A model generated the notes under the pieces. The model did no database searches, was not told the DNA's origin, and saw only the letters and a program-made list of their open reading frames with translations. Positions 45,463 to 56,370 of a stretch of DNA of 64,000 nucleotides are shown piece by piece (the stretch's first letter is position 1; the number at the start of each line of letters is the position of its first letter). The DNA comes from Steinernema hermaphroditum (lineage: Eukaryota > Nematoda > Chromadorea > Rhabditida > Steinernematidae): positions 9,982,001-10,046,000 of the forward strand of contig CM059622.1 in assembly GCA_030435675.1 (NCBI GenBank). The letters run 5' to 3'. The position numbers were made by a program, and so were the translations under genes.

Positions 45463-45922
45463 ATGATTTTGCTCCGCGTGTCCGTTCTAGCTGCCCTCTG
45501 CCTCCTATCTTCGGCTCTCTTCTTCGGAACGCCTTGTGGAGGTGGTTGTGGAGGTGGCTGTGGGGGCTGTCGGGGTGGCTGCAGGGCTAAAAGGGACCTA
45601 AGCCTTCTTCAGCCCCACATGAGGACCTTCCAGGAGGCGCCGTGCACTCAAAAAGATTGGCAGAACGTCATTGAACAGGTAGAACCGACCACAACTAGGG
45701 GAACCTCCATTTTTCTAGGCCATAAACGCGAGTTCGGGTCCACAAGAGGCGGAGTACACGATCCAGTCGACGATGCTGGAGCGCTTCGGTGGAGAGAAGT
45801 TCTTCGTATCGTGCCAGGAGAACGCGGGAGGTGCTCCTCCATTTGTCACCACCGGAGACGCCTACTGCAGCCACGGAACGGAGAGCGGAGTTTGGTGCAT
45901 GCTTGTCGCGATGTACGGCTAA
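45463..45922 (+). CDS. Small secreted protein with ground-like domain
   Basis: Two exons, 45463-45678 and 45719-45922, with a 40-nt intron; 139 residues. Residues 1-22 are a clear signal peptide (MILLRVSVLAALCLLSSALF). A short Gly/Cys repeat (GGGCGGGCGG) follows, then KR, a possible processing site. The rest, from CTQKDWQNVIEQ, has paired cysteines spaced as in the nematode ground-like domain: an initial Cys, a helix, FGGEKFFVSCQ, then YCSHG and VWC near the end. Proteins of this group are extracellular and related to the hedgehog-like families of nematodes, often made in epidermis or cuticle-forming cells. The exact role is unknown. A TATA box is in place. Confidence 0.8.
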
Positions 45923-46406
45923 ACTCTCCTACGTTATTCCCTAAACGGACTAGGCCACTATTCCTGTCGCTCCACCTCAAGTACTTTTCCAGAAACACCA
46001 AATATTGACTCGTTTTCTCAATATTCTTATTTGGTATATGTATCATACTCCATGTCATGCACCCTAACTTTGTTAAAATTAAAATTACTATCTGATGTTG
46101 ATCGAACTCTTGGGTCGGGCGGCGTCACTTGGTGACGACGGCGGCACCCCGTCGACGTTCACCCTCGAGTTTCTTGCAGTTGAAAGTGAATCACCGTTTT
46201 CGGGTTGGCGACAGTGTCGTGGATCCAAAGACAATGGTGTCAAATGGTAAAAGGGCTATGTTGGCAACAAAATACGGTAGAAGTAACCTTTGGCGCTCTG
46301 AAGGCATGTACGTTCCTCTCCGCTCCCTTTCTTTGCACTTTCAATACAGTCACCGTACTTCAAGCGGAGTTTTTTTGTGTGCCTTTGTTCCTAAACTGTC
46401 AGTATG
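45923..46406. other. Spacer between the ground-like gene and the MITE
   Basis: AT-rich at first, then unremarkable. No gene or repeat end recognised. Confidence 0.35.
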
Positions 46407-47941
46407 CACTGCAGTGCAAAATTATAGGCTAACCCTGATGTGCTTCGGGTTCTGCCACTTTCCGCAGCTTTCATGGCCATCCACTGAAACGCAGGGAACG
46501 TCACTTTCCCCGGAAACACATACACTCATTATGGGGCTACGACAGGTAGAACCTTCCAGGGTGGCTCTGCACCTGTGCAAAATTTTAGGCTCACTTAGGG
46601 GTTTGCGTGTATTTCACGCTTTCGCTCGCGTTTTTTCGCTTCTATTGGGATGTTTATCAACTGTGCCGCGCGTTACGAAGCTCTCGAAGCAGAAAAAAGC
46701 GGTGATTCCAGCGTTTTTCGAGGCCCGCTACTGGATTCATCGGATTACCTCCGAAGTTCGCCGAAACCAGCACGTGGCTTGGAAATTTTTGTTTCTATCA
46801 AACGCGTAGGGCTATGCGTTAGGAAAGGCGCGCCCGCAAGTCTGAGCCGCGCGTGAGAAGCACTTGATAGCGCGCATTGGTTGTATGTCCACGATAGATT
46901 ATCGGAAGATTCTGCAGAATTCGCAACTGTATTTCGAGTTGTTGCTCCGTAAATCGACGGAGGCGCGGAAGCGAGTGTTCGTCCAGCACGTTTGACAGTC
47001 ATCTGAACTGATTTGCGTCGAAACGGGTGCGCTTCAGAGCTATCCAAACGAACTGAACGCGCTCCAAATCAGTACGCTTCCACAGCCGAAGTTTCCTCCT
47101 GTTTTTTTTTAGTCGTTCTTCTTGTTCCAAATACGTCAAAACGCATGCATTTGTCCAGAATATCGCTGTTCCGTCTCTTCTGATCGGAAAACAGCATCTA
47201 AAATTTCAAAGATCATCATCACTCAACAGTCCACATTTGCATACCTCTGTCCAGACTCGACTCAGATTGTTTCTGGCGTAGTCCAAACGATGCATCTTCT
47301 GAACGGCGGTCAAACACGGCGCATTCGATCGTTCATTAATCCAGTCTGCAGTTCACATGCGATTCGCTTCGATTTGATATCAAGTCAGCGGCAGAATCTT
47401 CATGAACATCTGACAATCTATCGTGGACATAGAACCAATGCGCGCTATCAAGTGCTTCTCATGCGTGGCTCAGACTTTCGGGCGCGCCTTTCCTAACGCA
47501 GAGCCCTACGCGTTTGATAGAAACAAAAATTTCCAAGACACGTGCTGGTTTCGGCGAACTTCGGAGGTAATCCGATGAATCCAGTAGCCGACCTCGAAAA
47601 ACGCTGGAATCACCGCTTTTTCCTGCTTCGAGAGCTTCGTAACGCGCGGCACAGTTGATAAACATCTCAATAGAAGCGAATTAAAGCAAAAAACGCGAGC
47701 GAAAGCGTGAAATACACGCAAACCCCTAAGTGAGCCTACAATTTTGCACAGGTGCAGAGTCACCCTGGAAAGTTCTACCTGCCGTAGCCAATAATGAGTG
47801 TATGTGTTTCCGGGGAAAGTGACGTTCCCTGCGTTTCAGTGGATGGCCTACCACATGCGCATGCTGGTTTCCCCTGAAAGCTGCGGAAAGTGACAGAACC
47901 CGAAACACATCAGGGTGAGCCTATAATTTTGCACTGCAGTG
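46407..47941. mobile_element. CACTG-ended MITE with long terminal inverted repeats
   Basis: The 1535-bp element starts CACTGCAGTGCAAAATTATA and ends with the complement. The inverted repeats extend for about 500 bp (46407-46912 against about 47395-47941), with small differences and an indel. The flanks both read TATG (46403-46406 and 47942-47945), a 4-bp target duplication. CACTG termini with a short duplication suggest the CACTA-Mirage-Chapaev group. There is no transposase; apparent reading frames are the same in both arms and are not genes. Confidence 0.85.
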
Positions 47942-48251
47942 TATGTACTCCACCCGGGACACTCAAGCGTATGGCGGCCCCAAGATCGCAATTAAGAACA
48001 ACGTAGTGTATATGTCCCAAAGAATAAATAGTTCCAAAATGAATAGAATTCGAAGTGTTCCCCTTATTGAATCCGCCGGTGATCGGTGTTCAATTGTGGA
48101 AGAGCTTCAACAGCTTGCTGCCGGCTTTACTCTTCGTCCCGATCGAGAATTTGTGTTGCGGTTCCAGTGACTTCGGCGACTTTGAGCGCCGAAGCGTTCC
48201 TGATCTGGTGACGTTCTTCAAAGAGACGGAGAATCCCTTATTGCCTGAAGC
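47942..48251. other. Spacer between the MITE and the GTPase gene
   Basis: No gene supported. It should hold the 3' end of the minus-strand GTPase transcript. Confidence 0.35.
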
Positions 48252-49154
48252 TCAGCCTCTAGATTGGCAGTTCTTGATGCACTCACGTTGGGTCTGTACT
48301 TCCGAATCGCTATTATAGAGCCGAGGCGAGGGTGAGCGCCTTGTTGTTCTCTCGGTGATGATCTGATTCAGGGGCCGGTGGATTACTGCCGCCACGCGCT
48401 GATAATCCTCTACTGCGCTGGTTTCAGCGAAAAGTGCACCGAAACGCTTCGCGAGTCTTTCTCCATCACTTTCTCTCACTTGCCTGAAGAAGAGATTGTC
48501 CATGAAGAGCGTCCAATATTCCGCGCCTCACCTGTAACGCTCTAAATCGCATTTGTTTCCAACGAGAAGAGTTTTGTGACTTCGCATGCAGAGCGAATGC
48601 TCGTGTTGAGTGATCTGATGGAGGAGTTTCTCGGCATACTGTAGGGAGAGCTGGCTAGTGACGTCGTAGACGACGACGTAGACGTCGGCCCAGGCCAAGT
48701 AGCGCATCGCGTCTGCAACGAAACATAAGATAAGCATGAATTTGTACAGCAAAATCTAACCTTTCTTGATATCATGGGAGCTCTCCACAGTGTCCATCAG
48801 CCACACCATAACAGGGTGGTTCAGGATCGTGTCCTGACGGCAATACGTGTCCTCTGAAAGGAGAATTTTCTAAAAAAAATGCTTACTGAAGATTCAAACC
48901 AAGCTCTGCGTGGTATTCTCCGATGAATCGGCGCGTTATGTACTTAACGGCCAGAGCTGAAAATGTACGGTAATGGACATCATTGTTCGCTTCTTGTATC
49001 ACAATTTATGCAAGCAAAATTCCCCAATATACGAGATCCGATGATATGTACAGAATTAAATTAGATATAGAGATTAGGCCGACGAACCCGATTTCCCGGC
49101 GGATGTCATGCCGATCAAGGCAACATGGAGTTCGATGAGTTTTGACGACTGCAT
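48252..49154 (-). CDS. RERG/RASL-type small GTPase, atypical switch II
   Basis: Five exons on the minus strand: 49154-49088, 48956-48900, 48853-48761, 48712-48532 and 48483-48252; 209 residues. The P-loop GMTSAGKSALAV is complete, and the following TRRFIGEYHAELEDTY is the RERG-family switch I region. In switch II the usual DTAGQ is DTVES, so the Gly and the catalytic Gln are lost. The guanine-specificity motifs GNKCDLE and ETSA are intact. The C-terminus (NCQSRG) has no CAAX box, as in RERG and RASL proteins. The protein probably binds guanine nucleotides, but hydrolysis should be low. The start codon is only 29 nt downstream of the DET1 stop on the same strand, with GGTCAG just before it. 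Confidence 0.85.
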
Positions 49155-49183
49155 GCTGACCGAATGAAATTGGACTAGATGAA

Positions 49184-51275
49184 TTAGATGACGGCTGGCT
49201 GGGGCATGTGGAACATCAGCAAGCCGTCGCCTTGGTTCTTCTCGAAAGAGATCACGAAGGGGTCAGTCGGGTGGAATAGGGCGATGACGTTCCCGCCTTT
49301 GAAGGACTCCAAATTCAGCTCAAAGACAAGTCGCTCGGTCTTGCGACTGAAGAACCTAAACAGAAGAGCCGCTGTTACACACACTATAACGTGCAAAGAG
49401 TAAATTTCCGAGGGCGCCGGCGAGAACAGCTGACTCCCGCGAAGTTGTTTACCGCATCCCTCACGACCTCCCAACGACCTACTTTAGAGGAGACTCCATC
49501 ATTTTAGCCCGCTCGATGATTCCGGGGAACTTCTCGTCGAAGCTGAATAGCGTGGGGTCCAAATACGGTGTCACCGACGGGTATATCGGTAATGTCGCTG
49601 GAAGCGTGTAGAGAATGCGCTTGCGCGCTTCCGCTATCGATCCTATACCATTCAAACATAACTCTACAGAGTGCAAAGAATAACAAACCATTTTTCGAGG
49701 AAATTAGCGACGCCTTCGTGCGCTCGTGAGCTGCTCGCACGGGATAGCAGTACTCCATCGAAGATGGAAAGTAGTTATAAGCAGAATCGCCGTTTTTAAA
49801 GAGCTCGTTGTACTTCTCGAAGAGGTCGAAGAGCGCTTCGGACGATTTACCGTATACCCCGTGAATGATTCCTTCCTGCCACTCAAGAATCACAAAGAAA
49901 TGCATAAGCTGGGTGCCGTGCTCCGGTGGCCTCTGAGACAGAGAACCTAGAAGCAGATACAACTACTATAAAAATAAAATTAAAATCACTTGCTTTGTGG
50001 AACCATGCGGATAAGAATTAATTGGGAACCGAGCATCTGCATTTTGGACATTTTAAGAGTGTCGTAGAAGTGCCGGTTCCGAAGAAAGTGCTTTTTTTCG
50101 CCTGAGCTTTTCATCTTCTCGTACAGGTACACGAGGAACCGCTGTTTGAAACCTTAAAAGCGATACGTGACTTCGAGTACACTATTTGCGAACCTGTGAA
50201 AAACTTCTCCGATCTTGCGGACGTATTGAGGCGGTCATAATTGTCGATGTGGAGACGATCGTTCTGATACATGTAGCGGCCTATCTGCATGACGTCGCCG
50301 ACGACTCCCGTGACTTCGTCGACACGGTACATGTAGATCAGCTGGTGGTGCACGGAGAGGAGAGCGAGGTTCCGATCCACGAGGTGAATCGAATGCACAT
50401 TTATGGCTCTCTCACAACGGACCTTCATTTCGCTGCAGATTTGGCCGTTCTACACAAAAGAAGTCCGGATTGTACACTACGGAGTAACCCACTTGAAGGC
50501 TTATGGAAACAAATGTGTACTCAACCGGGCTGGACAGTGGAGTCAAAGCTTCGTTGTTCGGATAAGCTGTTGCAAAAGGCATGCTTGCCATGATGTCGTC
50601 AAACAATCTCGACTTCAAGATGATTAAGTGCTTCGAATCGTGTGTAACGAAGCAGTAGTCCCTCGCGATCGTTGCCGTCGCCGTTTCGTCGTTAGACAAT
50701 ACGGTAGTACTGAAACGTTCCTTGAACACAGCCTGAAGAAGAATATTTTTATAGGCGTGCTTCTGCATGGACAACCTACATCAAAAGCATCGATTGAGGT
50801 CCTATGTTGAGCATTCTGAACCCCCAAGTAGTCGTAAACGATGACCGACGGGCCAGCGAAGCAGATGAGTTGTTTCCCATTGGGAGTAAACCGTCGAACG
50901 ACGACATTTGGTTTCTCCACTTTGTTTAAGGCATACTTGGGCGTCATGCAATGATAGAATTCTCGAGCGCGAAGAAATTGGGTCCCTAGAACATCCTGTA
51001 TCAAGAAAACGTATGAAACAGCGCTGCCAAGAGTGAAGTTTCATAGCAGCTGATCATGTTAGATCTAATGCTCTAATATATCGCTATCATGATTGTTACA
51101 TGGTGTATAGTGTACCTTGTGGTCTCATTCCTAATTCACGATTCATCAGCAGCGAGGGGAGGTTCGCGTTTGCGTGCTTCCTGCGACGGCACCACTCGAT
51201 GCCATACATCGGTCCTAGGCTTTCTTTCCTCTGAATCTGCTCAGCGATGCGTTCGTCATGGTGCTCAACAGTCAT
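49184..51275 (-). CDS. DET1 homolog (CUL4-DDB1 ubiquitin ligase adaptor)
   Basis: Eight exons on the minus strand: 51275-51116, 50985-50780, 50732-50493, 50449-50194, 50152-49990, 49930-49689, 49633-49483 and 49346-49184; 526 residues, close to the human 550. Matches to DET1 run end to end: VVVRRFTPNGKQLICF near the N-terminus, GQICSEMKVRCERAINVHS, VYLYEKMKSSGEKKHFLRNR, ALFDLFEKYNELFKNG, SVTPYLDPTLFSFDEK and FHPTDPFVISFEKN at the end. DET1 forms a complex with DDB1 and COP1 and helps degrade transcription factors. Introns are about 40-60 nt except the first. GCGTTTTCAG ends 6 nt before the ATG. The upstream NDUFS5 and downstream GTPase genes lie on the same strand at 303 and 29 nt. Confidence 0.9.
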
Positions 51276-51281
51276 TATTGC

Positions 51282-51291
51282 CTGAAAACGC
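51282..51291 (-). promoter_or_regulatory. Probable trans-splice acceptor of DET1
   Basis: On the minus strand GCGTTTTCAG is followed by GCAATA and the ATG. It suits SL addition to an internal gene of an operon. Confidence 0.55.
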
Positions 51292-51578
51292 ATAAAATCA
51301 CAGTTTTGGACACCATCCCACAGTCCCAACATCTCGCCACGCATATAAAGATGAGAAAATGTCATCTTATCGCAGTCGCAGAGGCCACAATTGAAATCGA
51401 ACCAACGGAAAAAGAAAAATTCGAATCAGCACACTTGTTTCCTCAGCGCACCAAGAAAACACCAAAAATACGATATGCTAACAGCGGTTTACAGCGCTCC
51501 GGACAAAGAGAAAGAATGACTAACAAATCGGCTGTTATTTACTCAATAATCTACAAAGAACAGATTACTACGCTCAAC

Positions 51579-51994
51579 CTAGTGAATGCGATTGTTCGAG
51601 AAATAATCGGGCTTGAATTGGCCGGGCTGGACGAGGTCCTTCTCGAATGGAGTTTCCCGCTTTCCCTGCAGCCACTGCTTTCGCCGCTCCATGCGGATGG
51701 CGTCGAAGCGCTTCTTCTGTTTGTCCTGGGTGATGCACTCCTGGAAATCACGATGCTCCAGGTCACAGTACTTGCGGCCTAGCTTCGCTCCGTACGCCTC
51801 CATGCACCGATAGAACTGGGCTTCGAAGAATCCGCAGATCTTTCCTGGAAGGGGTAGACGATAAGCACAGAACACGGACGAAAGAAACACGAACCCTGCT
51901 GAGAAAGCGGCAAGTTGAACGTGTCGGTGAGCGGGACCTTCAATGTGGGGGTGAGGACCTGGAAGTTCTCTGGCACGCGGTTCCCCGCTGACAT
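51579..51994 (-). CDS. NADH dehydrogenase iron-sulfur protein 5 (NDUFS5)
   Basis: Two exons on the minus strand, 51994-51895 and 51844-51579, with a 50-nt intron; 121 residues. The second exon has twin Cx9C motifs, CGFFEAQFYRC and CDLEHRDFQEC, the CHCH signature of NDUFS5, an accessory subunit of respiratory complex I on the intermembrane-space side. There is no iron-sulfur cluster despite the name. The C-terminal tail is basic with KFKPDY-like ending (QPGQFKPDYF). CTTTCAG ends 5 nt before the ATG, again like a trans-splice site. It is the first gene of the possible operon with DET1 and the GTPase. Confidence 0.9.
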
Positions 51995-51999
51995 CTCGT

Positions 52000-52008
52000 C
52001 TGAAAGCA
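52000..52008 (-). promoter_or_regulatory. Probable trans-splice acceptor of NDUFS5
   Basis: On the minus strand TGCTTTCAG is followed by a 5-nt leader (ACGAG) and the start codon. Confidence 0.55.
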
Positions 52009-52214
52009 GAAGAACATGAAGAAGGCGCGATTCGAGGGGGTAGAGAAAGCGCAGCTCCACAGGTGCCCGGAGTCGGGCTCCGCAAAACGAAGAAGAAGAC
52101 GCTTTTAAGTCGAGCGTTTGCACTCCGCGATGGCACATGCTTATCGTTCCGGGACCAAGACCACGAATTCACGGCCGCTGCGTCAAGGTTGGTTGAACGA
52201 TTTAGAGCGATTAT

Positions 52215-52375
52215 GTGAAAAAAGAGCACAGGTGAAAAAAGAGCACAGGTGAAAAAAGAGCACAGGTGAAAAAAGAGCACAGTGAAAAAAGAGCACAGGT
52301 GAAAAAAGCGCACAGTGAAAAAAGAGCACAGGTGAAAAAAGAGCACGGGTAAAAAAAGAGCACACTTTTTTCATG
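52215..52375. repeat. 17-bp minisatellite, left mirror
   Basis: Tandem copies of GTGAAAAAAGAGCACAG run left to right and end in CACACTTTTTTCATGAACAG. The same unit appears in inverted orientation at 52853-52983. Confidence 0.9.
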
Positions 52376-52492
52376 AACAGTATTTGTGTGACCGTTCCGA
52401 TGATGGCTTTATTTAGAAGTGTTAGGATATCAGCGAAGCTGTTAAGACTACAGGCTCGCCCTTCGGGCTCGCTTTAAATCGATAGGCATAGT

Positions 52493-52735
52493 CCTAAGCC
52501 GGAGCCTAAGCCGGAGCCTAAGCCGGAGCCTAAGCCGGAGCCTAAGCCGGAGCCTAAGCCGGAGCCTAAGCCGGAGCCTAAGCCGGAGCCTAAGCCGGAG
52601 CCTAAGCCGGAGCCTAAGCCGGAGCCTAAGCCGGAGCCTAAGCCGGAGCCTAAGCCGGAGCCTAAGCCGGAGCCTAAGCCGGAGCCTAAGCCGGAGCCTA
52701 AGCCGGAGCCTAAGCCGGAGCCTAAGCCGGAGCCT
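52493..52735. repeat. 12-bp tandem array, about 20 copies
   Basis: CCTAAGCCGGAG is repeated about 20 times without visible change. In one frame it reads Pro-Lys-Pro-Glu, but the frame has a stop just upstream and no start, so coding is unlikely. Confidence 0.95.
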
Positions 52736-52852
52736 GAATGTTAGGCCGCACGCAAAATGAATACGGGGCTCGCTTCGCTCGCCCGCAGCTGTCTGTGTGC
52801 ACAATCCGAGGAGATCGTGGTCTGAAACTCCATTTCAAATATTTATCTGTGT

Positions 52853-52983
52853 TCATGAAAAAAGTGTGCTCTTTTTTCACCCGTGCTCTTTTTTCACTGT
52901 GCTCTTTTTTCACCTGTGCTCTTTTTTCCCATGTGCTCTTTTTTCATTGTGCTCTTTTTTCACCTGTGCTCTTTTTTCATGAA
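52853..52983. repeat. 17-bp minisatellite, right mirror
   Basis: Tandem copies of CTTTTTTCACCTGTGCT, the complement of the left array, are preceded by GTTCATGAAAAAAGTGTGC. The two arrays could fold onto each other across the 12-bp array. Confidence 0.9.
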
Positions 52984-53703
52984 ACCTTTAGAGCACCGAT
53001 TTAGAACACAGCGCGTTCGTGTCGGGACCTAAATATTTAGAACAGTAAATGACGCCTGTTCGGTTCGAAGCATTTAGAACAGGAATTGTCATCCATTCGG
53101 ACGGGCACTAAACATTTAGAACATTTAGGCTTCAAGTCGAACAAAAGTGTATTTTCGGCCCAGATTTATGAGACATAGCAGAGCATGGATGACTGATCTA
53201 GAAATTCACGTCGCTTCTTATGCGTCAGACATGAATATTTTCGTTTTTGACACTGAAAATTTTGGACTACTTACTTTTCGAGAGGAACGAAAACTATTCG
53301 GTCTACATGTTTGTTCAGCCATCTTAGATACCATTTTGAGCGAGCTTATGGAATCCAAACAATCCAACGAAAACACAATGCAGGCCTTTTCTACTCTCCA
53401 GTGGTGCCGAATGTTCTCTTCAGCACACATCAGTGGACTTTTGTACCTTCCACCAGTTTATGTTATCTTCTTACCTCATTCTGAAACCCAGTAACATATT
53501 CCTAAGTGGTCTACACGAAAGATCACGGCGTGTCAACCGGCTCGTTTTTCCGCCCTAGGCTGAGTAGTAAATGTCACACGTTAGGACATCGATCTTACCA
53601 CACGGCGTGTCAGCGCCATTGAAGCCGAGACAGAAAAGCGTCCGCGCTATCGTGGCAGGACCACAAAAAATGTTCTCAGTTTCTTGCTTTTTGAGCACCA
53701 AAA

Positions 53704-54430
53704 TGCAGATTTCTCCGCACAGAAGTCGAATTTCCAAAATTCAACAGGTGAATCGATAGCAAATCCTCTGCTGAACATTTTGCGACCCGACTCGCTGAGA
53801 TCCATCGCAAATTGAGAGAGGAGATACATTTCTACGGAGTGCCATTTTGGCTCAAAAATGGCCGATTTTGGCCCTTCCCGGATAACAAACGTACTTTTCT
53901 CCGCACAGAAGTCGAATTTCCAAAATTCAACAGGTGAATCGATAGCAAATCCTCTGCTGAGCATTTTGCGACCCGACTCACTGAGATCCATCGCGAGTTG
54001 AGAGAGGAGATGCATTTTTACGGAGTGCCATTTTGGCGATAGGCGTTTTAGGTGTTTATCGTCATAAATCGTACATTTCTCCGCGAAGAAGTCATCAAAT
54101 CAGGATACCTTTGGCGGAAATCGTGCACTAGAGTGTGCCGAGCATTTTGCGCATAGAAAGGACGAAATATGTGTAGCTGGCCAAAAGTTACAAGGCTTCT
54201 TCAAACTGTCTAATCGGAAACAACGTGCGACTTTTACTTCGTCGCGGGAGCCAAAAATGTCAGCCAAAAATGTCAGCTCTTAATGTCAGTACCCATTTCT
54301 CCGCGAAGAAGTTGAATTTGCAAAATTCAAAACAGGTGTATCGATAGGAAATTCACTGCTGAGCATTTTGCGACCCATCTGGAGCAGATTGGGTGCGAGC
54401 TGAGAAAGTTTATCCATTTCTACGGTGTGG
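53704..54430. repeat. Degenerate tandem repeat of about 180 bp
   Basis: Copies begin near 53704, 53884, 54055 (poor) and 54289. They share TTTCTCCGCACAGAAGTCGA, GCATTTTGCGACCCGACTC and a CATTTCTACGGAGTGCCA ending. The first two are very close; the later two are diverged. Confidence 0.8.
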
Positions 54431-54479
54431 CTTTCGCCACGGACGCGAAAATGTCTGCCCTGACACACCGTGACCACCA

Positions 54480-55567
54480 CGGCGTGTCAGCATAAGGGAA
54501 ATTGGTTCACGAAGCGTCCGCCGCTTCGTGTCGGGACCAGGCTACTTTGTGGGTAGTTTTTGGCCTGTAATTCAGTGTAGATCAGTCCATTTGCACTAAT
54601 TCCAACAGCAAATCACTAACGACGCCGAGAGCTATGGAATGATACAAAAATATCGGAAACTCAAAAAATTCGACTTTTTACGGTCATTTTTCGACGTGTT
54701 TTCCAACTTTTCTCGACGCTCAGGACACTAGAACGAAATCCATCCGATGAATTTGTGCGTTAGAGCTCACTGAGCATTTTGCGTACCGATTGAACGAAAA
54801 CTACGCAATCTACGAAAAGTTATTTCGCACTTATGGTAGGCCGTTTTTCGCGAAAAATGACGATTTCAGCAGTAAATTGCCGATTTCTCTGCGAATAATG
54901 CATTATATCAAAATCCATCCAATGAATTCGTGCGCCTTTGTCTCCTTAACATTTTGCGCATCGAACGACCACAAGGCACGCAAGGCGGAGAAAGTTATTT
55001 CGCTTGTAAGCTAAGTGATTCTGAGCTAACACAGTGTCAGAAAGTTAGAACTTCGACCGTTTTTCGAACGGTTTTGTATTTCATTAATGGAATGCGGGGC
55101 GCTGATCATTTCGCGGGCGACATGAGCGCTGCTACCGATCATAATCGGTGCAAACCTGCAGATACAAGTTACTGAAGATGTGGTAAGATCGATGTCCTAA
55201 CGTGTGACATTTGCTACTCAGCCGAGGACGGAAAAACTTGCGTAGTTTTCGTTCAATCGGTACGCAAAATGCTCAGTGAGCTCTAACGCACAAATTCATC
55301 GGATGGATTTCGTTCTAGTGTCCTGAGCGTCGAGAAAAGTTGGAAAACACGTCGAAAAATGACCGTAAAAAGTCGAATTTTTTGAGTTTCCGATATTTTT
55401 GTATCAATCGATAGCTCTCGGCGTCATTAGTGATTTGCCGTTGGAATTAGTGCAAATGGACTGATCTACACGGCGTTACAGGCCAAAAACTACCCACAAA
55501 GTAGCCTGGTCCCGACACGAAGCGGCGGACGCTTTCGTGAACCAATTTCCCTTATGCTGACACGCCG
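54480..55567. mobile_element. Fold-back element copy 2 with about 330-bp inverted repeats
   Basis: The left arm 54480-54808 and right arm 55238-55567 are inverted copies starting CGGCGTGTCAGCATAAGGG and ending at TTGAACGAAAACTACGCAA. The middle is about 430 bp. A shorter inverted match also joins 53545-53598 to 55178-55232. It shares both arms with the copy at 22642-24376. No gene is visible. Confidence 0.8.
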
Positions 55568-55650
55568 GCGACATTTACTGTTCTCAATATTAACGTCTCG
55601 ACACGAACGCTCTATGTTCTAAATCGATGTTCTAAATCGTTCAACAAACC

Positions 55651-56370
55651 ACTGTAGCCTCAAAATAGTGAGCTCCTCTTTTTACTCTTTCATTCGTGTG
55701 CTTCGACAAGAGAAACTCAATCGTAGTTGCTCGAACAGTTCCTTTTTCGAGCGCTCAAAATGTGTCTTCGCAGATGCTTGCATAGAGTATTACCTACAGA
55801 ATTGCCTCGAAGGATACTGTAGGATTGTGGAGGAACGCAGAAAATCTGTCGCTGATTTATTCTTCTCATAAGAATGCTTCAGAGCAGAGATATCTACTCG
55901 GTCCATCCGTCGACGATATCCTCATCTCCCCCTTTTATGAGAAGGGGCGATTTGCGGTCGAAGACGGCCAGAAGACGCCGACAACAAACTGCGGCCGGTC
56001 GGTCGAATTGCCTTTTTCGCATAACGAAATTTGTTTGTCCAAAGGGCTCCTCTCAGAAATGCTAATTATATGCGGGCAGCGTGGCTCCGGCGTCGTCGAG
56101 ATTCGTCGATCATGTCCCCAATGGGGATGTCGTCGTCTCTCTCGCCGCGCGGCCTCCCACTTCTTGGCCACTTGCGATCCGGGCGCCGTGCCTCTTCCCG
56201 GAGCGATAAAAGTCGCTCCGGGATGCTCCCATTGATCCTTGGCCACATTGTTTTATCATCTTTTTAGAGCTCCTCCGGCGGCTCGTTCTTCCTTCTCTTC
56301 TCCGAGTGTCATGGCCTGGTCGAGAGTGCCCACTCGCGCACAGACACGGTAGACATTTCTGGAAGCAGCC
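55651..56370. other. Region upstream of the tetraspanin gene
   Basis: Two open frames (55825-56235 plus, 56246-55935 minus) overlap and look like chance. It probably contains the tetraspanin promoter. Nothing else recognised. Confidence 0.35.

Larger units (their letters stand above)
52187..55650. mobile_element. Composite repetitive element with inverted ends
   Basis: The outer ends are GGTTGGTTGAACGATTTAGA (52187) and, inverted, TCTAAATCGTTCAACAAACC (to 55650). Inside are mirrored minisatellites around a 12-bp array, several copies of TTTAGAACA near 53000-53130, a 115-codon frame of unknown nature (53147-53494), a degenerate tandem block and the fold-back element copy 2. I saw no target duplication, so the ends may be shared family sequence and not one unit. 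No transposase was found. Confidence 0.55.

Noticed and set aside
46650..47665. A 68-codon frame present twice in opposite orientation
   Set aside because: Both lie in the inverted arms of the MITE, so the similarity is explained by the element.
52448..52804. A Leu-Arg repeat protein on the minus strand
   Set aside because: It is a translation of the 12-bp tandem array with no supporting start or splice signals.
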